In this document: positions 17,462-27,282 of the stretch, piece by piece | Numbering within the stretch: the stretch's first letter is position 1 | Layout: each line of letters opens with the position of its first letter | Assembly: GCA_030824495.1 (NCBI GenBank) | Contig: JAVBXP010000051.1 | Coordinates: 1 to 55,458 of the forward strand | DNA length: 55,458 bases | Source: a bacterium | GTDB lineage: Bacteria; Pseudomonadota; Alphaproteobacteria; Caulobacterales; Caulobacteraceae | Reading direction: 5' to 3' | Translations under genes and position numbers: made by a program | The notes under the pieces: model-generated | What the model was told of the DNA's origin: nothing | Database searches by the model: none | The model's input: the letters and a program-made list of their open reading frames with translations, nothing else

Positions 17462-19164
17462 GCCGCCCTTGTGGGGTCGGTGAGGGTCTCGGCCATTTCC
17501 TGATCGGTCAGCGGCTCCATGGCCGCAGCCCTGGTCGGACGCTCGATCATGCGGCGCACGCGCGGGCGCTCCGTGCCCCTGTGCAGGGCGCGGACATGAT
17601 CTGTGATGTCGCGATCGGCTTCAGTGATCCGCTGGTTGTGGCGCACATAGTCGAGCCAGGTGGCGGTGTGGTAGCGCTCGATCCACAGCCGCGGGTCGGA
17701 CAGATCGCGCAACAGCGTCCAGTGGCGCGCCCCGTCACGGCGTCGGATACGCCGGCGGTCGACCATGGCGGCCAGGAATTCGTCGATATCCGCCTCGTCG
17801 ATAAGGTATTCGATGGTGATCACGATCGGGCCGCTGCGAGGCTGGATCGACACCGCCAGGTCGGGCTCGGTCCAGGAACCGATCAGGTCGAGATTCAGGC
17901 CCGAGGTCGATGACAACGGCGCCCGCAGGCCGATCAGGGCGCAGAGGAGCTGCGCGGCCCCAGCCGCACACAGGGTCAGCAAAAGCCCCTCGCGCTCGGC
18001 GACCATCCCCCAGGTCCAGCTCCCCAGCGCCATGCCGCCGAAAGCCGCCATCTGGTAGAGGGCCAAGGCCCGCGCCACCACCCAGCGGGGGGCCGACATC
18101 TGCACCGTGACATTGAAGGTCGATAGGGCTAGCACCCAGGCGCCGCCGGCGAAGACCAGCGCCGCCATGCCGGCGGCCAGCCAGGAACTGAAGGCCAAGG
18201 CGATGGTGGCGAGGCCGAAGATCAGGCACGACCAGCGGACGATCAGCTCGTTGGACATACGGGCGCGCAGCCGGGTGCTGGCCACCGCCCCGCCGACGGC
18301 GCCGGCGCCGAAAGCTCCCAGCAGCAGGCCAAAGACCTGCGGACCGCCACCCATCGTGTCGCGCGCGACCAGCGGCATCAGCGCCTGAACCGCACTGGCC
18401 GCAAAGCCGAACACCAGGGCGCGCAGCAGCACCGAGCCGATCCGGCCGGACATTGCGACGTATCGCAGGCCTGTCCACATCGCCACGCCCAGCCCCTCGC
18501 GCGGCAAGGTCCGTGCCGGACGTTCCGGCTTCCACCGCGCCAGGACGAAGATCAGTCCGGTGTAGGTGAAGGCGTTGACGGTGAATGCGGCCGCGGCCCC
18601 GGCGGCGGCCACGATCATGCCGCCCACGGCCGGTCCGACGCTGCGGGCCAGGTTGAAGCCCATGGAGTTGAGCGCCACCGCGCCAGCCAGGTCGCGGCGC
18701 GGCACCATCTCGCCTACCGAGGCCTGCCAGGCCGGACCGTTCATCGCCGCCCCGCACCCGATCAGGAAGGTGAAGATCAGCAGCACCCAGGGCGTGATCC
18801 ATCCGGCCCAGGCGAAGAGGCTCAGGGTGACGGAGACCACCAGCATGAAGACCTGCGCCGCCAGCATCATCTTGCGCCGGTCGAAGGTGTCGGCCAGCGC
18901 GCCCGCCGGTAGCGACAGCAGCATGATGGGCAGGGTGACCGACGCCTGAACCAGGGCGACCATTCCCGCCGACCCGATGGAGGTCATCATCCAGGACGCG
19001 CCGACGGACTGGATCAGACCACCGAAATTCGACGCCAGGCTGGCGATCCAGACAGCGCGAAAGATTGGACTGTTCAGCGACGCCAGCAGCGACGGGTTGG
19101 TGGATTGAGCGCCGGGATCAACCGCCGAGGTCGTCGAGCTTGACGGTTGATCGGGCGATTTCAT
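17458..19164 (-). CDS. MFS transporter, MFS_3 (enterobactin exporter-like) family with C-terminal domain
   Basis: 568 residues from ATG 19164; about 40 hydrophilic residues, then 11-12 hydrophobic segments (FRAVWIASLASNFGGLIQ, LPIMLLSLPAGALAD followed by the DRRK loop, and on to about 430). After the membrane part, about 130 residues (PIVITIEYLIDEADIDEFLA to the end) form a ferredoxin-like, monooxygenase-type cytoplasmic domain with RRRDGARHWTLLRDL. That architecture is typical of the PF05977 MFS_3 family, whose best known member EntS exports enterobactin. The substrate here is unknown. Its stop interlocks with that of the autotransporter (17458-17461). Confidence 0.85.
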   Translation of the reverse strand: MKSPDQPSSSTTSAVDPGAQSTNPSLLASLNSPIFRAVWIASLASNFGGLIQSVGASWMMTSIGSAGMVALVQASVTLPIMLLSLPAGALADTFDRRKMMLAAQVFMLVVSVTLSLFAWAGWITPWVLLIFTFLIGCGAAMNGPAWQASVGEMVPRRDLAGAVALNSMGFNLARSVGPAVGGMIVAAAGAAAAFTVNAFTYTGLIFVLARWKPERPARTLPREGLGVAMWTGLRYVAMSGRIGSVLLRALVFGFAASAVQALMPLVARDTMGGGPQVFGLLLGAFGAGAVGGAVASTRLRARMSNELIVRWSCLIFGLATIALAFSSWLAAGMAALVFAGGAWVLALSTFNVTVQMSAPRWVVARALALYQMAAFGGMALGSWTWGMVAEREGLLLTLCAAGAAQLLCALIGLRAPLSSTSGLNLDLIGSWTEPDLAVSIQPRSGPIVITIEYLIDEADIDEFLAAMVDRRRIRRRDGARHWTLLRDLSDPRLWIERYHTATWLDYVRHNQRITEADRDITDHVRALHRGTERPRVRRMIERPTRAAAMEPLTDQEMAETLTDPTRAA

Positions 19165-19358
19165 CTGGGCCGTCTGATCCTCGGCTTTTGTGCGGCGTCC
19201 GAAAGCCGACGCCCCGGCTATCAGACGCCGCGCCGCGCGCCGCTTCAAGGTCGAAGCTCGACCTCCACCGTCACTGCGCCGACGCGCGCCTTGTCCATGC
19301 CGCCGCCGTCTTAGGCGAAGTCGACGACCAGCGTCGTCCCGGGACACACCCCAGAGGG

Positions 19359-20300
19359 TTAGACCGAAACCGGGCTCATCACCGGTTCGCCGGCCAGGAA
19401 CAGCCGCACGTTCTCCAGCGCCTGGCCGATCATGCGGACGACGGAGTCCGAGGTGGCGCCGGCCGAGTGCGGGGTCAGGACCGCGCCGGGAACATCCTTC
19501 CAGCGCGCGGTCGGGGTCGGCTCGGTCTCGAAGACGTCGAGACCGGCGCGGCCCAGTCGCCCATCCTTCAGCGCGGCGATGAGGGCGTCCTCATCGATGA
19601 TCGAGCCGCGGGCCACATTGACGATCATGCCCCGCGCACCCACTGCCTCGATCACCGCTTCGTCGACCATCTTGCGATTGGTCTCGTCGGCCCGGCAGGC
19701 CACGACCAGAACATCGCTGTCAGCCGCCAGCTTCAACAGCGTCTCCGCGCGCGGCCAGCGAGCGCCGGGCTTTTCGCGCGGCCCCCACCAGGCGATCTCC
19801 ATGCCGAACGCCTCACCGCGAACCGCCACCGCCTCGCCGATGGAGCCCAGGCCCATCACGCCCAGCTTGCGGCCGCGCAGGCCGGGCCGCGCGCCCATCC
19901 GCTCGCCTTCTGCCCAGGCGCCGCCGCGCACCGCGGCGTCGCCGACGACGATATTGCGCCAGCCGGCGATCATCAGGCCGAGAGCGTGGTCGGCCACGTC
20001 CTCGGCGTTGAGACCGTGAGCATGGGTCACTTCAACACCGCGCGCCCGGCACCAGGGCACATCGACCCCATCATAGCCGACGCTGACGCAGGCGATCAGG
20101 CCGAGCTTGGGCAACCCCTCCAGGAAGTCGGCCGGCAGCGGGATTTCACCCGCCTGAATAATCACCCGAACCTCCGCCGCCTGCAGCGGCGTCAGCTCCC
20201 AGCGCCGCGCGACCTCGTATCCCTGCGCCTCCAGAGCCTGTTGCATCGGCGACAGCATCTGGTGGGAAAGCAAGACGACGGGCTTGGACGAGCTGATCAT
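19359..20300 (-). CDS. D-isomer-specific 2-hydroxyacid dehydrogenase (glyoxylate/hydroxypyruvate reductase-like)
   Basis: 313 residues. The NAD(P)-binding motif is G150-L-G-S-I-G, within a central Rossmann domain (about 100-280). The catalytic triad is visible: R231 in NVARGSIIDE, E260 in VFETEP and H278 in LTPHSAGAT. VSVGYDGVD is the usual hinge sequence. It probably reduces glyoxylate, hydroxypyruvate or a related 2-oxoacid in the cytoplasm; the sequence does not fix the substrate. An acidic residue after the second strand of the Rossmann fold is not obvious (WWGPREK follows), which would favour NADPH. Divergent from the P-loop gene at 20352. Confidence 0.9.
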   Translation of the reverse strand: MISSSKPVVLLSHQMLSPMQQALEAQGYEVARRWELTPLQAAEVRVIIQAGEIPLPADFLEGLPKLGLIACVSVGYDGVDVPWCRARGVEVTHAHGLNAEDVADHALGLMIAGWRNIVVGDAAVRGGAWAEGERMGARPGLRGRKLGVMGLGSIGEAVAVRGEAFGMEIAWWGPREKPGARWPRAETLLKLAADSDVLVVACRADETNRKMVDEAVIEAVGARGMIVNVARGSIIDEDALIAALKDGRLGRAGLDVFETEPTPTARWKDVPGAVLTPHSAGATSDSVVRMIGQALENVRLFLAGEPVMSPVSV

Positions 20301-20351
20301 GGGGTTCTCCGAACTCTGGCTCTCCTATAGCCACGGTGGTGGGAGGACGTC

Positions 20352-20864
20352 ATGCGCCGCATCGTGATCCTCGGCAATTCAGGGGCCGGCAAGTCCACCC
20401 TCGCCCGAAAACTCGGCGCCAAGCTGGGCCTGCCGGTGATTCACCTCGACGTCCTCTTCTACGAGCCCGGCTGGAAACCCGGAGCCTCGGAGGTCTTTCG
20501 GCGACGCGTGACCGAAGCGTTGGCCGGCGATGCGTGGATCGTAGACGGGAATTTCTTGGGCCTGATCGGCGACCTCGTTCTGCCGCGCGCTGACACCATC
20601 CTTTGGGTCGAGCAGCCGCGCTGGCGCTCGCTGGCCCGCGCGGCCTGGCGCAGCATCGACCGGCGCGGGCGCGACCGCGCCGACCTCCCAGACGGTTGCC
20701 GCGACAGCCTGGATCGCGAGACCCTCAGTTTCATCTGGACCTTCGACCGCGTCGCCCGGCGTAACATCGAACACATCCTGGCCCACCAAGCGCCCAGCAA
20801 ACCGGTCCACCGGCTGCGCGGCGATCGGGAGGTGGCCGCGTTCCTGCGCCAAGCTGTCCAATGA
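20352..20864 (+). CDS. P-loop nucleotide kinase-like protein (FlaR/topology-modulation type)
   Basis: 170 residues with an immediate Walker A, G8-N-S-G-A-G-K-S-T, then HLDVLFYEPGWKP and WIVDGNF, motifs of small adenylate kinase-like proteins often annotated as FlaR or DNA topology modulation proteins. A basic lid-like helix region (LARAAWRSIDRRGRDRADLPDG) follows. It likely phosphorylates a small substrate; which one is unknown. The stop overlaps the start of the downstream MFS gene by ATGA, indicating coupled translation. Confidence 0.82.
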   Translation: MRRIVILGNSGAGKSTLARKLGAKLGLPVIHLDVLFYEPGWKPGASEVFRRRVTEALAGDAWIVDGNFLGLIGDLVLPRADTILWVEQPRWRSLARAAWRSIDRRGRDRADLPDGCRDSLDRETLSFIWTFDRVARRNIEHILAHQAPSKPVHRLRGDREVAAFLRQAVQ

Positions 20865-22084
20865 ACCTGCCTTCCGCCTTCAAAAAGCTCTGGGCCGCCC
20901 AGGCGGTCTCGGCCTTCGGCGCTCGGATCACCCGCGAGGGACTGCCGATCATGGCGGTGACGACGCTCGGCGCGGGCGCCGCGACGTTGGGCGTCCTGGC
21001 CGCGGTGGCGAGCGGCGCGGCGTTGGCGGCGGCGCTGGCGACAGGCGGCTTCATCGACCGCCATCGCCGCCGGCCGCTGCTGATCGGCGCCGACCTGCTG
21101 CGCGCCGCCGTGTTGATCGCCATTCCCATCGCCGCTGGGTTGGGCGTCCTCAGCCTGACGCAGGTGCTCTTGGCCGCCGCCTTGGTCGCCGCCGCCAGCG
21201 TCGTGTTCGACATCGCCAGCCACAGCTACCTGCCCAGCATCGTCGGCAAGGCCGAGCTCGTCGAAGGCAATTCACGGCTGGCGGCGACCGAATCCGTGGC
21301 TGAGGTCGGCGGCCCGGCCCTGGCGGGAGTGCTGTTCCAATGGCTGAGCGCGCCCATCGCAGTCGCCGCAAACGCCCTCACCTACCTGGTCTCGGCCGGC
21401 TTCCTCGCCACCATTCGCACCCCCGAGGCGATGCCCGCTCAATCACCGCCGGACCATTGGACGCGCGAAGTCACCCAGGGCTTTCGCTTGGCATGGTCCG
21501 AGCCTCACGTGCGTCCGCTGCTGCTGATGACGGCCTCGCAGGGCCTGTTCGGCGGCGTGTTCAGCGCGCTCTACGTGCTGTTCGCCGTGCGCACTCTGGG
21601 CCTCACCCCCGCCATGCTCGGCCTCGCCATCGGCGCGGGCGGGGTGGGAGCTTTGGCTGGCGCCTTCATCGCGCCTCGGCTTTCACGCAGCCTTGGCCAA
21701 GGCCGGGCGATCATCGTCGCAGTGGCCGGCGCGGCGCTCGCCGTGCTCATCACACCGTTTGCGCCGGCCGCACCGGTGGCGGGCCTCGCTGCCCTGGTCG
21801 TTTCACAGGTGATCGGCGACGCCTTCGCCGTGGCCGGCGGCGTCCTGACCGCGAGCCTACGTCAGACCCTGCTGCCCCAGGCGGTGCTCGGCCGCGTCGC
21901 CGGGGCCTTCCACGCCTCGGCCGGGGCCATGGCGGTGATCGGCGCGCTGGGCGGCGGCCTGCTCGGCCAGGCGATCGGACCGCGTGCGGCGCTGCTGATC
22001 GCCGCGCTTGGCTTCTTCATCCCGGCCCTGATCGCCGTCCTGTCGCCACTGCGCGATCTTCGTGAAAACGCCCCAGCCGATTGA
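20861..22084 (+). CDS. MFS transporter (MefA/MdtH-like drug efflux type)
   Basis: 407 residues, mostly hydrophobic, with about 12 membrane segments. The loop between segments two and three carries GGFIDRHRRRPLLIGADLLR, the MFS A-motif region. A hydrophilic central loop around residues 185-205 (TPEAMPAQSPPDHW) separates two six-helix halves. It has no C-terminal soluble domain, unlike the MFS_3 gene at 17458. A proton-driven exporter of drugs or metabolites is expected; no substrate can be named. It is cotranscribed with the P-loop gene (four-base overlap). The DOPA-dioxygenase-like gene follows 34 bases later. Confidence 0.85.
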   Translation: MNLPSAFKKLWAAQAVSAFGARITREGLPIMAVTTLGAGAATLGVLAAVASGAALAAALATGGFIDRHRRRPLLIGADLLRAAVLIAIPIAAGLGVLSLTQVLLAAALVAAASVVFDIASHSYLPSIVGKAELVEGNSRLAATESVAEVGGPALAGVLFQWLSAPIAVAANALTYLVSAGFLATIRTPEAMPAQSPPDHWTREVTQGFRLAWSEPHVRPLLLMTASQGLFGGVFSALYVLFAVRTLGLTPAMLGLAIGAGGVGALAGAFIAPRLSRSLGQGRAIIVAVAGAALAVLITPFAPAAPVAGLAALVVSQVIGDAFAVAGGVLTASLRQTLLPQAVLGRVAGAFHASAGAMAVIGALGGGLLGQAIGPRAALLIAALGFFIPALIAVLSPLRDLRENAPAD

Positions 22085-22118
22085 CGAACAGCCACGCTCT
22101 ACCGATCTGAGGTCCATC

Positions 22119-22910
22119 ATGAGCGAACGCGTCCCCCACATGCCGGCCATCTTCGTCGGTCACGGCAGCCCGATGAACGCCCTCGGCGGAGACTATGCGG
22201 ACGCCTGGCGCGCGCTAGGCGCCTCCCTGCCCCGGCCCAAGGCGATCCTCTGCATTTCGGCGCACTGGTACGTGGAGGAGACCGCGGTCACAGCGATGAG
22301 CGCCCCGCGGACCATCCACGACTTCTACGGCTTCCCGAAACCGCTCTACGACATCAGCTATCCCGCGCCTGGCGACACCTGGCTGGCCGAGAGGGTTGCG
22401 GATCTATTGGCCCCGACCAGCGTCCGCCACGACCATGACTGGGGCCTGGACCACGGGGCCTGGTCGGTGCTGATGCACATGTTCCCCGCGGCCGACATTC
22501 CGGTGCTGCAACTGGCCATCGACCTGCGCCAGCCGCCCAGCTTCCACTACGAGCTTGGCCGCAAGCTCGCCGAACTGCGCGATGAGGGCGTGCTGATCAT
22601 GGGATCGGGCGACTGGGTGCACAACCTACGCCTGGCCATAAGAGCGCAGAGTCCGCAGCCCTTCGACTGGGCCGAACGGTTCAATGAGACGGTAAAATCG
22701 CTAATCGCCGCCAACGACCACGGACAGTTGGTCGACTGGATGAGCCTGGGCCAGGACGCGCAACTCTCGATCCCGACGGACGAGCACTACCTGCCGCTGC
22801 TCTATGTGCTGGGCGCGCAGCGCCAGGACGATGAGGTCACGTTCTTCAACGATGCCATCGAACTGGGCGCCATCAGCATGACCGGCGTAGTGATCGGGCG
22901 GCCCAGCTAG
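22119..22910 (+). CDS. 4,5-DOPA dioxygenase extradiol-like protein (LigB superfamily, YgiD type)
   Basis: 263 residues from ATG 22119 with GAGG seven bases upstream. Strong YgiD-like pattern: PAIFVGHGSPMN (H15), ICISAHWYVEE (H49), TIHDFYGFP, YPAPGD, WGLDHGAWSVL, SGDWVHNL (a third histidine) and a C-terminal EHYLPLLYVLGA. These histidines bind the single divalent metal (Zn or Fe) of the class III extradiol dioxygenase fold. Known relatives cleave catechols such as L-DOPA; the physiological substrate in bacteria is unclear. Possibly the third gene of the operon starting at 20352. Confidence 0.92.
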   Translation: MSERVPHMPAIFVGHGSPMNALGGDYADAWRALGASLPRPKAILCISAHWYVEETAVTAMSAPRTIHDFYGFPKPLYDISYPAPGDTWLAERVADLLAPTSVRHDHDWGLDHGAWSVLMHMFPAADIPVLQLAIDLRQPPSFHYELGRKLAELRDEGVLIMGSGDWVHNLRLAIRAQSPQPFDWAERFNETVKSLIAANDHGQLVDWMSLGQDAQLSIPTDEHYLPLLYVLGAQRQDDEVTFFNDAIELGAISMTGVVIGRPS

Positions 22911-22927
22911 GCCGCCCGTCGCCAGCT

Positions 22928-24595
<1,668 letters not shown>

Positions 24596-24767
24596 GAGGC
24601 GTCCGCGCTCGCTCTTCGAAAAGACGGGAATTCGCGGACGGAGATAGCCGTCGCGGGGGCTTGGCGCAATGCGGCGTGGCCGCGTGACCGCCAAGAGCGC
24701 ACGCCAGCACGGAAAAAACGCCCGCCGAGCGCTCTCATGGCGGAACCAAATTCAAATCGCTGAGCCC

Positions 24768-24793
24768 GGAACACTCCACGGTCCCGTGCGTAA
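24768..24793 (+). promoter_or_regulatory. Putative EcfG-type general stress promoter of csbD-like gene
   Basis: GGAAC at 24768-24772, a 16-base spacer, then CGTAA at 24789. The alphaproteobacterial general stress sigma factor EcfG (SigT in Caulobacter) uses GGAAC-N16/17-CGTT, so one -10 base differs. The predicted transcript would begin about 50 bases before the CsbD start. CsbD-type genes are commonly in this regulon. Confidence 0.6.
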
Positions 24794-24849
24794 TTACCCG
24801 CTCAGAGGCGCGCCTCCCCCCGGCGCCTCAAACAAGTAGGAGCACCAGC

Positions 24850-25032
24850 ATGCACAAGGACACCGTCAAAGGCGCGACCAAGGAAGCCACTGGCTCGATC
24901 AAGGAAGCGACCGGCAAGGTCACCGGCAACGAGCGCCTCGAAGCCGAGGGCGCCGCCGAAAAGGTAGCCGGCAAGATTCAGAAGGGCGTCGGCGATCTGA
25001 AGGACGCCGCACGCGACGCTCTCAAGAAGTAG
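24850..25032 (+). CDS. CsbD family stress-response protein
   Basis: 60 residues, highly charged, built from repeated amphipathic helix segments (KGATKEATGSIKEATGKVTGN, then LEAEGAAEKVAGKIQKG). That is the CsbD pattern KGKxKExxGKxTGxxxxxxEGxxxxxxGKxQ. Family members are small, abundant, mostly disordered stress proteins of unknown molecular function. AGGAG lies eight bases before the ATG. The gene is monocistronic: general-stress-type promoter upstream, strong intrinsic terminator 23 bases downstream. Confidence 0.93.
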   Translation: MHKDTVKGATKEATGSIKEATGKVTGNERLEAEGAAEKVAGKIQKGVGDLKDAARDALKK

Positions 25033-25054
25033 CGCCGCCAACCCGCGATTGAAG

Positions 25055-25084
25055 AGGCCGCGCCGTCACCGGCGCGGCCTTTTT
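25055..25084 (+). terminator. Strong intrinsic terminator of the csbD-like gene
   Basis: AGGCCGCGCCG (25055-25065), loop TCAC, CGGCGCGGCCT (25070-25080): an 11-base perfect stem followed by five consecutive T. The best canonical rho-independent terminator in the window. Confidence 0.92.
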
Positions 25085-25168
25085 CATGCCTAAGCGCCAG
25101 CATCGGTTTGACCTGGCGCCCCGAAGTCTCGAACAAAGCCAGCGCGAAATAGCGCGCTTCCGGCAGCC

Positions 25169-25300
25169 AGGGATCAGGTCCGAAGGATTGATCGGCGCCG
25201 CCGTCATGCGCACGCGAACCGCGCCCGGCGGGAGGTCGGCCAGCGTCGCGGCCTCCAGCGTCAGAGCGCCGATGATCTTCAGGGCCTTGCGATGAGTCAT
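25169..25300 (-). pseudogene. Remnant of a medium-chain quinone reductase/alcohol dehydrogenase N-terminus
   Basis: From an ATG at 25300 the minus strand encodes MTHRKALKIIGALTLEAATL, then ADLPPGAVRVRMTAAPINPSDLIP, the characteristic start of zinc-independent medium-chain reductases (PGxVxVRMxAAPINPSDL). After about 44 residues homology stops and the frame becomes basic, low-complexity sequence running into the csbD terminator; no continuation (Rossmann GxGxxG, catalytic domain) exists in any frame nearby. I read it as the 5-prime stub of a deleted gene. A genuine short peptide is possible but less likely. Confidence 0.5.
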
Positions 25301-25390
25301 CGCCGCACACAACCCGGCCTAGATCACGCCGAGTTTTCGCCTTACCGGGCGCGCTAAGCTTTGCCTTGAACAACCGGAGGACGGATCGCC

Positions 25391-27175
25391 ATGTCGTTGT
25401 CGAAGATGTCGCGTAGCGTATCGATCGTGACCATGGCCGGCTTGGTCGCCGTTCCATCGGCGCCGATGGCCGCGCCGGGGGTCCGCGACGGCGAGCCGAC
25501 GCCGGCGGCGTGCGAGGCGCTCGGCTTCGCTCCGGCCGCAAGCGGCGGCTACCCCGGATCGCCGCGCGGTCGCCCGGCCGGCGGCCCGATCTACTCGATG
25601 GCCCCGCCTCCGCCGCCTTCACCGCACATGGCCCTGCCCACGATCCCGCCCCTGCCCGTGCCGCCGGTCGCCAACCGCGTGGAGAAACGTATTGCGTCTC
25701 CCGCACCGCCGCCGTCGCAGATTGTGGTGAGCGCCGCGCGGCCCGCGATGGAGACCGAGCGCTATCCCGGCGCAGTCGCCAATCCGATCAAGCGGGTCGC
25801 AGAGGAGCCGGTCTCGACCTTCTCGGTCGATGTCGACACCGCCTCCTACGCCAATGTGCGCCGCTTCCTGAACGACGGCCGCCGGCCGCCCTCGGACGCC
25901 GTGCGGGTAGAGGAGCTCGTGAACTATTTCGACTACGGCTACGCCAAGCCGGCTGATCGGGCCTCGCCGTTCCAGTCCTTTGTCGCGGTGACGCCGTCGC
26001 CGTGGTCGAGCCAGCGCCAGATCGTCCAGATCGGCCTGCAGGGCTACGACATGCCCCGCTCCAAGCAGCCGCCGCTGAACCTGGTCTTCCTGGTCGACAC
26101 CTCAGGCTCGATGTGGAGCCAAGATCGCCTGCCCTTGGCGACCAAGGCGCTGAACCTGCTGGTCGACCAACTTCGGCCACAGGACCGCGTGGCCATCGTC
26201 GCCTATGCCGGATCGGCAGGCGCGGTGCTCGCCCCCACCGATGGGCGCAGCAAGCTGAAGGTGCGATGTGCGCTGCAGTCCCTGCGAGCCGGCGGCTCCA
26301 CGGCCGGCGGCCAGGGCCTGACCCTGGCCTATGACCTCGCTCGTCAGAACTTCGATCGGGGGGCGGTGAACCGGGTGATCCTGCTGACCGACGGCGACTT
26401 CAATGTCGGCGTCGCCGATCCGGCCAAGCTCAAGGACGTCGTGGCCGACAAGCGCAAGGACGGCGTCTATCTCTCGGTCTACGGCTTCGGGCGCGGCAAC
26501 TATAACGACGTCATGATGCAGACCCTGGCCCAGAACGGAAACGGGACGGCGGCCTATATCGACACCCTGAACGAGGCCCGGAAGCTATTCCGCGAGGACT
26601 TCGCCAGCTCGCTGTTCCCCATCGCCGACGACGTGAAGATCCAGGTTGAGTTCAATCCCGCCACGGTCAGTGAATACCGGCTGATCGGCTACGAGACGCG
26701 TTTGCTGGCGCGCGAGGACTTCAACAACGACCAAGTGGATGCTGGCGAGGTCGGATCGGGCGCCTCCGTCACGGCGCTCTACGAGATCACGCCGGCCGGC
26801 GCGCGCACCTCCAGCGATCCGTTGCGCTACGGCCCTCGCAAACCCAGCGCGCCGGCGCCGACCGGCGAGCTGGCCTATCTGAAGATCCGCTACAAGCTGC
26901 CAGGACAAAACACCTCTAAGCTGATCGAGCGGCCCATCGGCGGCCGGGACATCTATCCGAGCGTCCAGGCCGCGCCAGAAGCGGCGCGATGGGCGCTCTC
27001 GGTCGCCGCCTTCGGCCAGATGCTGAAGAGCGATCCGCGCGTAGACCCCAGCTTCGGCTGGACGCAGGTCACCGATCTGGCCCAAGGCGCGCGCGGCGAG
27101 GATCCCTACGGTCTGCGCGCCGAGTTCGTACAACTGGTCCGCGCCGCTGGCGAAACCAAGCCGCAGGGAGACTAG
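25391..27175 (+). CDS. Von Willebrand factor type A domain protein (YfbK-like)
   Basis: 594 residues; ATG 25391 has GGAGG nearby. The N-terminus has a weak signal-like segment (SIVTMAGLVAVPSAPMAA), then a Pro-rich disordered stretch (about 55-115). A VWA-associated N-terminal domain follows (SVDVDTASYANVRRFLNDG, RVEELVNYFDY). The VWA domain (about 230-400) has an intact metal-ion-dependent adhesion site, D236-T-S238-G-S240-M, and LLTDGDFNVG. The C-terminal part (EFNPATVSEYRLIGYETR, LAYLKIRYK) is the DUF3520 module. The three-module order is that of E. coli YfbK-like proteins. Probably exported and involved in protein-protein contact; no lipobox is seen. Function unknown. Confidence 0.9.
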   Translation: MSLSKMSRSVSIVTMAGLVAVPSAPMAAPGVRDGEPTPAACEALGFAPAASGGYPGSPRGRPAGGPIYSMAPPPPPSPHMALPTIPPLPVPPVANRVEKRIASPAPPPSQIVVSAARPAMETERYPGAVANPIKRVAEEPVSTFSVDVDTASYANVRRFLNDGRRPPSDAVRVEELVNYFDYGYAKPADRASPFQSFVAVTPSPWSSQRQIVQIGLQGYDMPRSKQPPLNLVFLVDTSGSMWSQDRLPLATKALNLLVDQLRPQDRVAIVAYAGSAGAVLAPTDGRSKLKVRCALQSLRAGGSTAGGQGLTLAYDLARQNFDRGAVNRVILLTDGDFNVGVADPAKLKDVVADKRKDGVYLSVYGFGRGNYNDVMMQTLAQNGNGTAAYIDTLNEARKLFREDFASSLFPIADDVKIQVEFNPATVSEYRLIGYETRLLAREDFNNDQVDAGEVGSGASVTALYEITPAGARTSSDPLRYGPRKPSAPAPTGELAYLKIRYKLPGQNTSKLIERPIGGRDIYPSVQAAPEAARWALSVAAFGQMLKSDPRVDPSFGWTQVTDLAQGARGEDPYGLRAEFVQLVRAAGETKPQGD

Positions 27176-27183
27176 GCGCGAGC

Positions 27184-27216
27184 GCGGAGGGCGGGATTCT
27201 TTTTCACGCCCTCCGC
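27184..27216 (+). terminator. Hairpin after the VWA gene, possible terminator
   Basis: GCGGAGGGCG and CGCCCTCCGC form a 10-base perfect stem with a 13-base loop, starting nine bases after the stop. No U-tract follows the stem (the T-run lies in the loop), so it may act as a 3-prime stabiliser or factor-dependent terminator. Confidence 0.45.
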
Positions 27217-27282
27217 AACTGGCCAGAACCAAACCGCCCGGCGTTCGTTACTCGCTATGTCCTAATGTGAGGGAGGCGGCGC

